Shown: piece by piece, positions 9,950 through 18,764 of the stretch | How positions within the stretch are numbered: the first letter of the stretch is position 1 | Layout of the letters: each line of letters starts with the position of its first letter | From: Ferruginibacter sp. | GTDB taxonomy: Bacteria > Bacteroidota > Bacteroidia > Chitinophagales > Chitinophagaceae | Direction: 5' to 3' | Length of the DNA: 64,000 nt | Assembly (NCBI GenBank): GCA_028288705.1 | Contig: JAQBNH010000007.1 | Span: 646,442 to 710,441 of the forward strand | The notes under the pieces: generated by a model | Databases searched by the model: none | What the model saw: only the letters and a program-made list of their open reading frames with translations | Told to the model about the DNA's origin: nothing | Translations under genes and position numbers: made by a program

Positions 9950-10834
9950 ATGTCAACAACAGCAATTCCGGCAGGAACAAAATGGTGGAACGGGGGAAGA
10001 AGCCCATTCAATTCCAGTTATGGTAAAGTGATGATGTGGTATTTCCTGATGAGTGATGCTTTTACTTTCGGCGCATTCCTGATCAGTTATGGTACCATCC
10101 GCTTTAGTGTAAATAACTGGGCCGATCCGAACCACGTATTTAATTCATTCCCGTTTGCCGGCCACGCCAACCTGCCCCTCGCATTCGTAAGTTTGATGAC
10201 CTTTATCCTCATCTTCAGTTCGGTGACGATGGTACTCGCAGTACACGAAGGGCATAACATGAACCGTAAAGGCGTTGAAAAATATATGTTACTCACGATC
10301 ATCGGTGGTATCGCTTTCTTAAGCTGCCAGGCATGGGAGTGGACGCATCTGTTGACAGGAGAACATGTTGCTTTGTTATCAAACGGCACATTGGATGCGA
10401 TCCCAACAACCGTGAAAGCAAATCCATGGGGGCATGATCTTGCCAATGCTGAAATGCTCGCAGCTTTACAAAAAACACCGCACGATCAACTGGTTAAAAT
10501 CGCTGCCAGCCTGCATCATGGTGCAGAAGCTGCAACTCATACGAATTATGAAGCCTTATCAAATGCCGACCTGGTCAACCAGATCTCAGCATCAGGTTTA
10601 CACGCTACCCATTCAGGACCGATTGCGTTTGGCGGATATTTCTTCGGCATCACAGGTTTCCATGGCTTCCACGTATTCAGTGGCGTGGTGATCAATTGTA
10701 TCATGTACATCAAAACAAAAATCGGCCATTTTGAGCAGCGCGGCCATTACGAAATGATCGAAAAGGCAGGTCTTTACTGGCACTTTGTAGATTTAGTTTG
10801 GGTATTCGTATTCCTTTGTTTCTATCTAATCTAA
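9950..10834 (+). CDS. coxC: Cytochrome c oxidase subunit III, long form
   Basis: A 294-residue subunit III. The last helix carries GLYWHFVDLVWVFVFLCFYLI. Between the third and fourth helices lies an inserted hydrophilic segment of roughly 90 residues (about 145-230), rich in His, Ala and Asn. This insertion explains the extra length compared with the short paralogue just upstream. The HGFHVFSG pattern before the end is conserved. It is a standard member of the cluster and precedes subunit IV by 37 bases. Confidence 0.92.
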   Translation: MSTTAIPAGTKWWNGGRSPFNSSYGKVMMWYFLMSDAFTFGAFLISYGTIRFSVNNWADPNHVFNSFPFAGHANLPLAFVSLMTFILIFSSVTMVLAVHEGHNMNRKGVEKYMLLTIIGGIAFLSCQAWEWTHLLTGEHVALLSNGTLDAIPTTVKANPWGHDLANAEMLAALQKTPHDQLVKIAASLHHGAEAATHTNYEALSNADLVNQISASGLHATHSGPIAFGGYFFGITGFHGFHVFSGVVINCIMYIKTKIGHFEQRGHYEMIEKAGLYWHFVDLVWVFVFLCFYLI

Positions 10835-10871
10835 ATCCGCATTCTTAGCTTTCTTTTAAAAACAAACTATT

Positions 10872-11300
10872 ATGTCAACACATACGAATTCAGAGATCAG
10901 TTTCCCAGCAGAACATTCAGGCGGTACAAAACGCATCTGGAAAATATTTTGGGTATTGTCTTTCCTAACATTGATCGAACTGGCGCTGGGTTATTTTCTT
11001 TATGCGAAACACCCCGACCTTTCTCATACATCTATCCTCGCAACGAAAATTGTGATCGGCGTATTAACCCTGTTGAAAGCCTACTACATCGTGTCTGTTT
11101 TTATGCACCTTGGTGATGAAGTGAGGAATATGATCATGACGATCGTTGTTCCTTTAGCTTTGTTTGTATGGTTTATTATCGCATTCCTTTGGGATGGCGA
11201 TAGCTGGAAAAACCTGCGTAACACAAACGCAGGAAGCAAGCCTGATACCCATGAGCAACAGGTTGTTCCTGCAGCAAAGGAACCAGGTCAAAAAGATTAA
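10872..11300 (+). CDS. Cytochrome c oxidase subunit IV family protein
   Basis: A 142-residue small membrane protein with three hydrophobic segments (about residues 24-42, 54-76 and 84-104) and a polar C-terminal tail rich in Asn, Gln and Lys. It matches the prokaryotic CoxD/subunit IV family, an accessory subunit of haem-copper oxidases. It closes the act-cox transcription unit: a strong hairpin terminator lies 20 bases after its stop codon. Confidence 0.87.
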   Translation: MSTHTNSEISFPAEHSGGTKRIWKIFWVLSFLTLIELALGYFLYAKHPDLSHTSILATKIVIGVLTLLKAYYIVSVFMHLGDEVRNMIMTIVVPLALFVWFIIAFLWDGDSWKNLRNTNAGSKPDTHEQQVVPAAKEPGQKD

Positions 11301-11320
11301 GATCAACAAATCATTATATA

Positions 11321-11349
11321 AGCCACCGTTTTACCGGTGGCTTTTTTTA
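11321..11349 (+). terminator. Rho-independent terminator after the oxidase operon
   Basis: An 8-bp GC-rich stem, AGCCACCG paired with CGGTGGCT around a 6-base loop, is followed by a run of T. It lies just after the subunit IV stop codon and is the first obvious terminator since the window start. This suggests that act and cox genes end together here. Confidence 0.9.
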
Positions 11350-11445
11350 TATCGGATGTAGGATTATTTGACAGGATTAAAACAAATTCCTCGGCATTAT
11401 TGTCGAACTTTGCCCCGCATTTAAGCAGGCAAATAATTTTATATT

Positions 11446-12222
11446 TTGAAGAAGACTGCGTTCCTTTCTCTTTTACTGGCGATCATGCTGCCTCTTGCAG
11501 GTTATTGGATCGTAAAATATTATAGTAAAGATGCCGTGCATGTACCTAAACATTACTTCTATGATAGTGTTGGCACAACTGAGAGACGCGGAAAAATAAT
11601 TCCTGATACAACCTGGCATAAAGTGAAGAATATCCGGTTCACCAATCAACTGGGCCAGCAGGTTTCGCTGGATGATTTGCATGGAAAGATCATCGTACTC
11701 GATTTTTTCTTTAGTCGCTGCCCGAGTATTTGTCCGGGCATGACCAAATCAATGAAGCGCCTGCAGGATTCGTTTATTAAAAATGACAGCATTGTTCAAT
11801 TTCTTTCCATCAGTATCGATCCCGAACATGATAGCGTTCCTCAGCTAAGAAAATTTGCCGATAGGTTTAATGTAAACCATGATACCTGGTGGTTTGTGAC
11901 CGGCAACAAAAAAGAGATCTACGATTTCGCGATCAACGAAGTGAAGGCAAGTATTGCCGACACGAATGTGGACACGGCGTTCATTCATACGGAAAACTTT
12001 TTCCTGCTGGATTCCAACAGGATCGTGCGCGGCTGGTATAACGGATTTGATACCACCAAACAGGAACAATTGGTACGCGATATCCCAACTTTGATGTTAG
12101 AACGTGATCGTAAAACACCCTCTATCCTCCGGAGTTTTATTCCGATTTTACCGATCATCTTTATCGGGATCGGCTTCGTGATTATTATGACAGCCGTCAT
12201 TAAACGCAATAAAAATTATTAA
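11446..12222 (+). CDS. SCO1/SenC-family copper chaperone
   Basis: A 258-residue thioredoxin-fold protein of the SCO1 family, which delivers copper to the CuA centre of subunit II. The N-terminal hydrophobic segment anchors it to the membrane. The copper ligands are the CPSIC pair (C-x3-C) after FFFSR, plus the histidine in FIHTENFFLLD. A second hydrophobic segment near the C-terminus (about residues 228-250) gives a second membrane anchor. The start is a TTG at 11446, the only start that keeps the full N-terminal helix. The next gene starts 9 bases after its stop. Confidence 0.9.
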   Translation: MKKTAFLSLLLAIMLPLAGYWIVKYYSKDAVHVPKHYFYDSVGTTERRGKIIPDTTWHKVKNIRFTNQLGQQVSLDDLHGKIIVLDFFFSRCPSICPGMTKSMKRLQDSFIKNDSIVQFLSISIDPEHDSVPQLRKFADRFNVNHDTWWFVTGNKKEIYDFAINEVKASIADTNVDTAFIHTENFFLLDSNRIVRGWYNGFDTTKQEQLVRDIPTLMLERDRKTPSILRSFIPILPIIFIGIGFVIIMTAVIKRNKNY

Positions 12223-12231
12223 AATCAGCAT

Positions 12232-12816
12232 ATGCTTGCACCTAGTTTACAGAAAAATGACCGCAGGGCGCGCATCATTATCTTTATTGTTTCTGCCATC
12301 GTTTTTGCTGCGGTAACCGCGTTGAGCAGAATCAAGGTGGAAGTGAACCTGCCATTCAATGTACATGTATTTGCGATGATAAATGCGATCATCAATTCAA
12401 TCGTGGCGGTATTGTTACTGGCCGGATTGATGACGGTGAAAAGAAATAATTATGGCTTGCATAAAAAAATAATGCTCACGGCGATGGCGCTCTCAGTGCT
12501 TTTCCTGCTGAGCTATATCGCGCATCATTTGTTAACGAGTGAAACGAAATTCGGCGACCTCAACCATGATGGCATCTTAACGATTGATGAAAAATTACAG
12601 GCTGGTAGTATCCGGATTGTATATTATGTATTGTTGCTTACACATATTCCATTGGCGGCGATCATCCTGCCCTTTATTCTCTTCACAGCTTACCGCGCAT
12701 TAACAGGAGAATATGAGAAACATAAAAGGCTGACACGCATCACCTGGCCTGTTTGGTTTTATGTGGCTGTGAGTGGCGTACTGGTATACCTGATGATCGA
12801 GCCATATTACGGTTGA
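12232..12816 (+). CDS. DUF420 membrane protein with an EF-hand-like loop
   Basis: A 194-residue membrane protein of the DUF420 (CtaM/YozB-like) family, which is linked to assembly of haem-copper oxidases. Five hydrophobic segments are visible. Two histidine motifs typical of the family, HHLL near residue 102 and THIPLA in the fourth segment, are retained. Between the third and fourth segments lies DLNHDGILTIDE, a complete 12-residue EF-hand loop with D, N, D, G, T and E at the expected calcium-ligand positions. Its position after SCO1 supports a role in oxidase maturation. It overlaps the next, convergent gene by 10 bases. Confidence 0.82.
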   Translation: MLAPSLQKNDRRARIIIFIVSAIVFAAVTALSRIKVEVNLPFNVHVFAMINAIINSIVAVLLLAGLMTVKRNNYGLHKKIMLTAMALSVLFLLSYIAHHLLTSETKFGDLNHDGILTIDEKLQAGSIRIVYYVLLLTHIPLAAIILPFILFTAYRALTGEYEKHKRLTRITWPVWFYVAVSGVLVYLMIEPYYG

Positions 12817-13568
12817 GTTTCAGGCTCACTTGCAGGCGTTACAACGATCTTACTTTTTGATAAATGTGTGATCAGCACGTCTAACGCATCACCAATTTTC
12901 AGCGAGGCGGCTAATGCTTCATGGCCATCTTTTGTCGAGACAGGGATCTTCGCTTTTATTTTGTCGCTGACCACATCGAGGTAAATGCCGTGAGCAGTGA
13001 TGTTCGTTACTGTGGCCGCTACAATAGTTTTGGCTTTAAACAATTTTACTGCGGTGTGAAATTCCGGGATATAATTATTATTGAACAAGGAGGCAACGAT
13101 CTTTTCTTTCTTCTCGATATTTTCCAGGGCAAAATCAACCTGCTCGTTTAATTCTGTTTCTGTAGGCAAGATCTGCCAGGGCGAAAAGGGCACCGGGAAA
13201 AACAGGTAACTATCGATCTCCTTCACAAAATATTTATCATCAACAATTTTAAGATAACCAATAAAGCGATTTGTTGTAAACGATCTGTTGATCAAAACAT
13301 CCAACGCGTTGTTGTACAAAAATTCAATATTGGTCGCGATCATTCTTTCACCACGTTCGGAAATTTTAATCTGGAAACTTACCACATCGCCAACAAGAAA
13401 ATGATGCGTTTTCTTAATAAGGTTTTTTTGACGCAGTGCCTTTTGAACCTTTTCATCAATACTGCCGTTCACTGTTTTCTTCTTGTTATTTTGCAGGTAT
13501 TCAATGATGGCATACTTTTTTTCATGGTTGATAAAAGTAACTTTGCCTTCGATATTTTTGTCGGACAT
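12807..13568 (-). CDS. S1-like RNA-binding domain protein
   Basis: A 253-residue soluble protein. The N-terminal part (about residues 5-90) reads like a cold-shock-like OB fold (GKVTFINHEKKYAIIEY). The last 80 residues resemble an S1 domain (VAATVTNITAHGIYLDVVSDKIKAKIPVS in part, then IGDALDVLITHLSKSK). It probably binds RNA, but no specific target can be named. The C-terminus overlaps the convergent DUF420 gene by 10 bases. No signal peptide or membrane segment is seen. Confidence 0.6.
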   Translation of the reverse strand: MSDKNIEGKVTFINHEKKYAIIEYLQNNKKKTVNGSIDEKVQKALRQKNLIKKTHHFLVGDVVSFQIKISERGERMIATNIEFLYNNALDVLINRSFTTNRFIGYLKIVDDKYFVKEIDSYLFFPVPFSPWQILPTETELNEQVDFALENIEKKEKIVASLFNNNYIPEFHTAVKLFKAKTIVAATVTNITAHGIYLDVVSDKIKAKIPVSTKDGHEALAASLKIGDALDVLITHLSKSKIVVTPASEPETQP

Positions 13569-13580
13569 AATTTTTATTTT

Positions 13581-13973
13581 CTAAAGGGATAATGCAACAG
13601 CAGGATCCCAAAACTTTTCTTTAAAACCAACTACAGTATTATTTTCCACCGGCGTGCCTTCTTTAATTAATAATTCTTCCATCCTGGTCGGCGTTTCAAA
13701 ATGGCCTCTTCCGGATAACATGCCATTCCTGTTTACCACGCGGTGCGCCGGAACTTTCGGCTTGATCTGGTGCGCGCCGTTCATGGCCCAGCCAACCATT
13801 CTCGCAGATAATTTAGTGCCGAGGTAACTCGCAATGGCGCCATAGGACGTTACTTTACCACGGGGCACCTGGCGTACAACTGCGTAAACATCTTCAAAGA
13901 AACTGTATTTTTTTTCTCCGACTGGTTCAACCGATGCTTTGCCTGTTTTCATGTTGGTTAAAAGATACGTCAA
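13581..13973 (-). CDS. Alkyltransferase-like protein (MGMT homologue lacking the active cysteine)
   Basis: A 130-residue protein matching the DNA-binding domain of O6-alkylguanine-DNA alkyltransferases. The helix-turn-helix region (VPRGKVTSYGAIASYLG) and the arginine that flips the base are recognisable. The active-site motif PCHRV reads PAHRVV here, so the alkyl-accepting cysteine is alanine. This fits the alkyltransferase-like (ATL) family, which binds O6-alkylguanine and recruits nucleotide excision repair instead of repairing the base. A shorter start at 13952 (MKTGKAS) is possible. It lies 12 bases upstream of the S1-like gene on the same strand. Confidence 0.85.
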   Translation of the reverse strand: MTYLLTNMKTGKASVEPVGEKKYSFFEDVYAVVRQVPRGKVTSYGAIASYLGTKLSARMVGWAMNGAHQIKPKVPAHRVVNRNGMLSGRGHFETPTRMEELLIKEGTPVENNTVVGFKEKFWDPAVALSL

Positions 13974-13980
13974 TTATTTT

Positions 13981-14175
13981 TTAGGCGTTATCGTCTGTAT
14001 TTTTCCGGGCCAGTAATTCAGTCCGCCTGGGTTCTGATACGCGTTCATAATTATAAGGGCAATGCAGGCAGCCATTTCCACAGCAGGCTCCTTTTTTCAA
14101 ATGGAAACTTTCAGTCAGCACAATATAACCTGCTGTATTGAAGTAATAGTCCTCACCTTCTACCAGTTTATCCAT
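13981..14175 (-). CDS. DUF5522 cysteine-rich small protein
   Basis: A 64-residue protein with the motif KKGACCGNGCLHCPYNY, which carries four cysteines in a probable metal- or cluster-binding knuckle. This matches the DUF5522 family, common in Bacteroidota and some proteobacteria, of unknown function. Its start overlaps the end of trmB by 8 bases and it precedes the ATL gene, so the genes are probably co-transcribed. Function cannot be assigned beyond metal binding by inference. Confidence 0.82.
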   Translation of the reverse strand: MDKLVEGEDYYFNTAGYIVLTESFHLKKGACCGNGCLHCPYNYERVSEPRRTELLARKNTDDNA

Positions 14176-14881
14176 GATCGGGAGTTTGATTTTCCCTTTG
14201 CTTCAGGATTTCCTGTAATTGATCATCCAGGTCAGGTATAACTGCGGGCAATTGAAAACTAAGGGAATAGATCGTATTGCTCCTGGCGATATCAAGCCCT
14301 TCATAATGCGTACGGATCTTTAGTTCCGGCAGGCTGCTTTTTTTATAAACATCATCGCAATCAGCGTGGATAGGCAGGCCATACATTTCCGAAACGGTTT
14401 TCGTGAAGCGGTATAAGTCAGGCGAATCAGTTTTTAAATGTACGATCCCCGACTTTTTCAAGACCTGTTGATAGAGCCTCAGGAAACGTGGATGTGTCAA
14501 ACGTTTTTTAGCCTTTGACGTACGTAATTGCGGATCGGGGAAAGTGATCCAGATGGCATCCACTTCCGCTTCGTCAAAATATTGGGGAAGCATTTCGATC
14601 TGGGTACGGAGAAATGCGGCATTTGTCAAACCGCGATCCAGCGCTTTTTTGGCGCCGAGGTACATCCGGTTTCCCTTAATGTCGACGCCGATATGATTTT
14701 GCTCAGGGTGCATTTCCGAGAGCCCGATGGTATATTCTCCACGCCCGCAAGCCAGTTCCAAAACCAGTGGATGCTCATTCTTAAAAAAAGCATTCCATTG
14801 CCCATTCATTGATTGCGGGTATTCGAGCACATTAGCAAATTCTTTTATCTGTGCGAACCGGAGCAATTTTTTTTGTGCCAT
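14168..14881 (-). CDS. trmB: tRNA (guanine-N7-)-methyltransferase
   Basis: A 237-residue SAM-dependent methyltransferase that forms m7G46 in tRNA variable loops. The SAM-binding motif LELACGRGEYTIGL is near residue 36, and the family motif ITFPDPQLRTSKAKKRL follows near residue 111. The length is normal for the family. It is the first gene of a small minus-strand unit with DUF5522, the ATL protein and the S1-like protein. The start at MAQKKLLRF has no competing upstream ATG. Confidence 0.93.
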   Translation of the reverse strand: MAQKKLLRFAQIKEFANVLEYPQSMNGQWNAFFKNEHPLVLELACGRGEYTIGLSEMHPEQNHIGVDIKGNRMYLGAKKALDRGLTNAAFLRTQIEMLPQYFDEAEVDAIWITFPDPQLRTSKAKKRLTHPRFLRLYQQVLKKSGIVHLKTDSPDLYRFTKTVSEMYGLPIHADCDDVYKKSSLPELKIRTHYEGLDIARSNTIYSLSFQLPAVIPDLDDQLQEILKQRENQTPDHG

Positions 14882-15026
14882 TGCGGCGAAGATAAATTAT
14901 TGTTCGTTTTCCCGGCATTCCTGCGTGCCGTTGTAGAAGAATTATGATAAAAATTGGCGACTTCTTCTATAGATGATTTTTTTAAGATGTAGTTACTTTG
15001 ATAGTCCAGAAAAACCAGGCTTACCT

Positions 15027-17273
15027 ATGCACCTAACTTTACGATCATCCCGGCTTCGGGATTATAACGCGGCGATTGTCTCAAAGGCAGCGTTATGCTT
15101 CAGTATGGCTATTTTTTTTACGGTTCAGATCCAGGCACAGGAAGTTGTTATTTCCGCCGGGGCCTATATGGTCGCTAACGGCCGTCCTTCTCTTGTCATT
15201 AATAATGCAGCGCTAAAAAATAGCGGCACATTTACAGCAGCACAAAGCACCGTGAGGTTCTCGGGCAACAGTGATACAACCATCAGTTTTATCTCCGGTA
15301 GTAGTAAAACGACTTTCTATAATCTTATCACGAACAACAGCACCTTTGGCCTGGCGATGAAATCGAATGTAGATGTTCTCGATTCACTTCATATTCTTGC
15401 CGGGCATCTGTACACTGCCAATAATCTTACCTTAAAATCATCTGCTACGCGAACCGCTATTCTGGCAAACGTGCCGGTGAATGGCGCCGGTGTTCCTTTA
15501 TCAAATGTTGTTGGAAATATTATGGTGGAACGTTTTGTACCTGCGCGTCGTGCATGGCGTTTATTAAGCGCTCCAATGCAAACGGCCGGATCTCCAACAA
15601 TTAGCCAGGCCTGGCAGGAAGGGCTGACAACAGCCTCTTCAAATGCAAATCTTTATCCTGGTTTTGGTACTCATATTACAGGTGGTACGCTGGCAAATGG
15701 CTTTGATCAAAATGCCGCAAACAATCCATCAATAAAAATATATAACAACAGTACAGATGCGGTTGTGGGCGTATCTTCTACAAACCTTCCGGTTACAAAT
15801 TATAACGGATATTTTCTATTCGTGCGTGGTGACCGCTCGATCAATCTTGCGCAGGGAACAGCTTCGCCTGCAACGGTCAGTACGTTACGTATGCGCGGCA
15901 AATTAAATACAGGAAATACAGTAGTAGCGGTAAACCCAACAAAATATACAGTTGTTGGAAATCCATATCCGGCCCCAATAGATTTTCACGCCTTAACCCG
16001 TAGCAACGTTGCCGATAAAGTGTATATCTGGGATCCGAAATTAGCCGGCGCTTATGGTGTTGGGGGATATGTAACACTTATCTGGAACAACGGGCTCGGC
16101 GCCTATGATGCCACTTCATCCGTCAGCCCCGTGAGCCGCTATATTCCCAGTGGCGAAGCGTTTTTGGTTGTATCTGCCGATAACACAAACCCGGGAACGA
16201 TCACCTTTAAAGAAGCGGATAAAAACAATGGCGGCAGTGATGGTTGGTTTGGCCGCGAAATGATCGCTGATCAGCGCGTGCGCATTAACCTGCAACAAAT
16301 GAATACCGATTCCAGCTTGTCCTTACTGGACGGCATACTCGCTACATACGACAGGGGAAACAACAATGCAATTGATGTGGATGATGCCATAAAGATGAAC
16401 AACATCGGGGAGAATATTTCTATCATGCGTGACGGGCAACGAATGTCCATCGAAAGAAGAAATTTTATTGGCAAAACGGATACGATCCGGTTAAATACCT
16501 ATCAGCTGAAACAGCAACAATATTTTCTCGATCTGCAATTGTCTAATCTGAGTTCTGCAGGCATTGCCGTTTTAAAAGATAAATATGCAGCGGTAAATAA
16601 TAACAGGCTGCTGGATATGAGCAACTCAAATCTGGTTGCTTTTTCAGTGAATGCAGATCCTGCTTCTTATGCCATAGACCGTTTCAGTATTGTGTTTGAG
16701 GCGCCTGTTGTTGTTCCTGTGACCTTTAGTTCCATTAGCGCGGTTCAGCAGCAAAAGGATATTGTCGTTAGTTGGGTTACCGGAAACGAAATCAATATTT
16801 CTGGTTACACATTAGAAGCGTCGGCGGACGGGCAGTCATTTACAAAGTTGGCCACAATTGCAGCGCACGGTTCTAATGGCGGTTCCGGTAATTATAGTTT
16901 TACAGATCTGAATGCACCAGCAGGTGAACATTACTATCGCGTTATTTCAACAGGCGCGAATGGCGAAAAACAATACAGCAAAATTGTCCGGGTTACGATT
17001 AATTCGGGCGGCGGGGATCTTGTAAGCATTTTTCCAAACCCGGTAAAAGGGCGAAGCATTCATTTGAAATTCAGCAATGCGGCCGGCGGAAAATACTCAG
17101 CAAAATTAACGGGCAGCAGCGGCCAGGTTATTTACACGAACAATTTGCAGGTGAACAGCGGAAATACCACGGCGGTGATCTCCCTGGACAATGAAATCGC
17201 TGCAGGCATTTATTACCTGGAACTAACGATGCCCGATAAGGCTGTCATCATTCAAAAGATAATTGCGGAATAA
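15027..17273 (+). CDS. Secreted protein with T9SS type A C-terminal sorting domain
   Basis: A large exported protein of about 748 residues. The first in-frame ATG is at 14973, but the one at 15027 puts the hydrophobic signal sequence (CFSMAIFFTVQIQAQ) nearer the N-terminus and is preferred. The N-terminal half is beta-rich and repeat-poor. A fibronectin type III-like domain (VPVTFSSISAVQQQKDIVV onward) lies near the end. The last 80 residues form a type A T9SS sorting domain: IFPNPVKGRSIHL, then a final beta segment ending in VIIQKIIAE. It should be moved across the outer membrane by the type IX system and attached or released there. No enzymatic motif is seen. Confidence 0.85.
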   Translation: MHLTLRSSRLRDYNAAIVSKAALCFSMAIFFTVQIQAQEVVISAGAYMVANGRPSLVINNAALKNSGTFTAAQSTVRFSGNSDTTISFISGSSKTTFYNLITNNSTFGLAMKSNVDVLDSLHILAGHLYTANNLTLKSSATRTAILANVPVNGAGVPLSNVVGNIMVERFVPARRAWRLLSAPMQTAGSPTISQAWQEGLTTASSNANLYPGFGTHITGGTLANGFDQNAANNPSIKIYNNSTDAVVGVSSTNLPVTNYNGYFLFVRGDRSINLAQGTASPATVSTLRMRGKLNTGNTVVAVNPTKYTVVGNPYPAPIDFHALTRSNVADKVYIWDPKLAGAYGVGGYVTLIWNNGLGAYDATSSVSPVSRYIPSGEAFLVVSADNTNPGTITFKEADKNNGGSDGWFGREMIADQRVRINLQQMNTDSSLSLLDGILATYDRGNNNAIDVDDAIKMNNIGENISIMRDGQRMSIERRNFIGKTDTIRLNTYQLKQQQYFLDLQLSNLSSAGIAVLKDKYAAVNNNRLLDMSNSNLVAFSVNADPASYAIDRFSIVFEAPVVVPVTFSSISAVQQQKDIVVSWVTGNEINISGYTLEASADGQSFTKLATIAAHGSNGGSGNYSFTDLNAPAGEHYYRVISTGANGEKQYSKIVRVTINSGGGDLVSIFPNPVKGRSIHLKFSNAAGGKYSAKLTGSSGQVIYTNNLQVNSGNTTAVISLDNEIAAGIYYLELTMPDKAVIIQKIIAE

Positions 17274-17298
17274 TTCATTACCTATTTATACTTACATC

Positions 17299-18714
17299 AT
17301 GAAAAAACCAGTGTTACTTTTCTTTATTTGTTGCAGTTTTTTCCTGCAATACAGCAAGGCACAGAATATCGGCATAAATGCCACCGGGGCGCTGCCTGAT
17401 ACCAAAGCCATGCTGGACGTATCTTCTACAACTTCCGGTATGCTGATTCCGAGGATGAGCTCGGCAGAAAGAAATGCCATTGCCACACCGCCTAACGGGT
17501 TGGAAGTGTATAACACCACGACGAACAACCTGGATATCTATCGTGGTTCGGGCTGGATCCCTGTTGCTTACGCAGATACAAGTGTGATCCTCGTGCGGTC
17601 GCTGGCTGATCTGCCGGCACCGGTATCAGCCGGCATTACATTGGATTCTACAAAAACCTATTCATTCTCGGGGCTTGTAAATATTGCGCCCAATTATATC
17701 AATGTGAATGGTGCTGCATTAAAAGGAACCAATCCCATTCGTGACGGCGTAATGTCAACCGTTAGCGGTGCGATCCTGCGCAGCACAAATATGCATGTGT
17801 ATATGGAAAAGTTGCTCGTCGTAAATCTTACGGCGGCAACAAAGGCGTATGACTTTTCTGATAACACGGGAACGAGATCCTGCAATATCATTACGGGGAA
17901 TAACGTAAAACAAACCACCGCATCAGCAGGCGTTGGCCAGGTTTCTGGTTTCAGAGCGGTGGTGATCCTGCAAAATTATTTTGATGTAAGTGATGGCATA
18001 AAAGTAACCGGAACAATGGGCAGGTTTATTTCCGGATTTAATCTTTACGGTAGTATCACCGGCACGGCCATTGAGTTTCTGCCGGCATTGGCAGTGGATG
18101 ATATCGATATTTCAAACAATCATTTTATTTATACCGGTGCAACGGGGGTAAAGTTTAATGTTGGAGCTACGCTTAATCGCGGTCGTATGACGTCGAATAT
18201 GATTCGCGGAGTGACTACGCCATTGTCAGGATTTGATTCTTATACACCGGCCTGGGAAATGCAGCAAAACTCCGGTATCACCAACAGCCGTGCATTTGCA
18301 ACCGCTTATATGAATGATAATGTTTCGGTAACAAACCTGCCAGCGAATGGCACTTATTATTCCCTTGCGGGTACCGCCACGCTCGTTAACGCAAAACGAT
18401 TTACACTGGCTGGAAACAAACTTACATATACGGGTTTAAGGCCATGGCCGATCCGTGTGTTTGCGGTGATCGGTGGAAAATCTCCTGCTGCCCTTGCAGA
18501 TTACAGTATTTGTATCGCGAAAAACGGCACCTCAATTCCTTTTCCGAATTCAAGTTTGGGCGCGATGGCCAACGGTCAGGGGTTCCAAATTACTTTGCAG
18601 TCTGATGTGGATATGGTAACAGGTGATTATATCGAAATAGGTGTTAAAAGAAATAATAATAACACGAGCAACATAACGATAACTGATTTGCAGTTCTCCG
18701 TGTCGAGCTTATAA
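17299..18714 (+). CDS. Exported protein with tail-fibre-like N-terminus and beta-helix-like body
   Basis: A protein of 471 residues starting at the ATG at 17299, directly before a signal peptide (KKPVLLFFICCSFFLQYSKAQ). Residues 20-90 carry a segment frequent in Bacteroidota exported proteins (DTKAMLDVSSTTSGMLIPRM then YNTTTNNLDIYRGSGW). The middle is rich in short beta strands and Asn/Gly turns, suggesting a parallel beta-helix, and the end is a compact beta domain. It lies 25 bases after the T9SS-sorted protein and may be expressed with it. No sorting domain is visible at its own end and function is unknown. Confidence 0.7.
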   Translation: MKKPVLLFFICCSFFLQYSKAQNIGINATGALPDTKAMLDVSSTTSGMLIPRMSSAERNAIATPPNGLEVYNTTTNNLDIYRGSGWIPVAYADTSVILVRSLADLPAPVSAGITLDSTKTYSFSGLVNIAPNYINVNGAALKGTNPIRDGVMSTVSGAILRSTNMHVYMEKLLVVNLTAATKAYDFSDNTGTRSCNIITGNNVKQTTASAGVGQVSGFRAVVILQNYFDVSDGIKVTGTMGRFISGFNLYGSITGTAIEFLPALAVDDIDISNNHFIYTGATGVKFNVGATLNRGRMTSNMIRGVTTPLSGFDSYTPAWEMQQNSGITNSRAFATAYMNDNVSVTNLPANGTYYSLAGTATLVNAKRFTLAGNKLTYTGLRPWPIRVFAVIGGKSPAALADYSICIAKNGTSIPFPNSSLGAMANGQGFQITLQSDVDMVTGDYIEIGVKRNNNNTSNITITDLQFSVSSL

Positions 18715-18732
18715 AATAATGTAACTCATGTA

Positions 18733-18760
18733 AAAGGCCTCCGGTAGATCGGGGGCCTTT
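18733..18760. terminator. Hairpin terminator between convergent genes
   Basis: AAAGGCC paired with GGCCTTT, with extra CC/GG pairs, sits between the convergent genes ending at 18714 and 18765. A-rich and T-rich flanks on both sides let it serve both strands. Confidence 0.8.
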
Positions 18761-18764
18761 ATTA

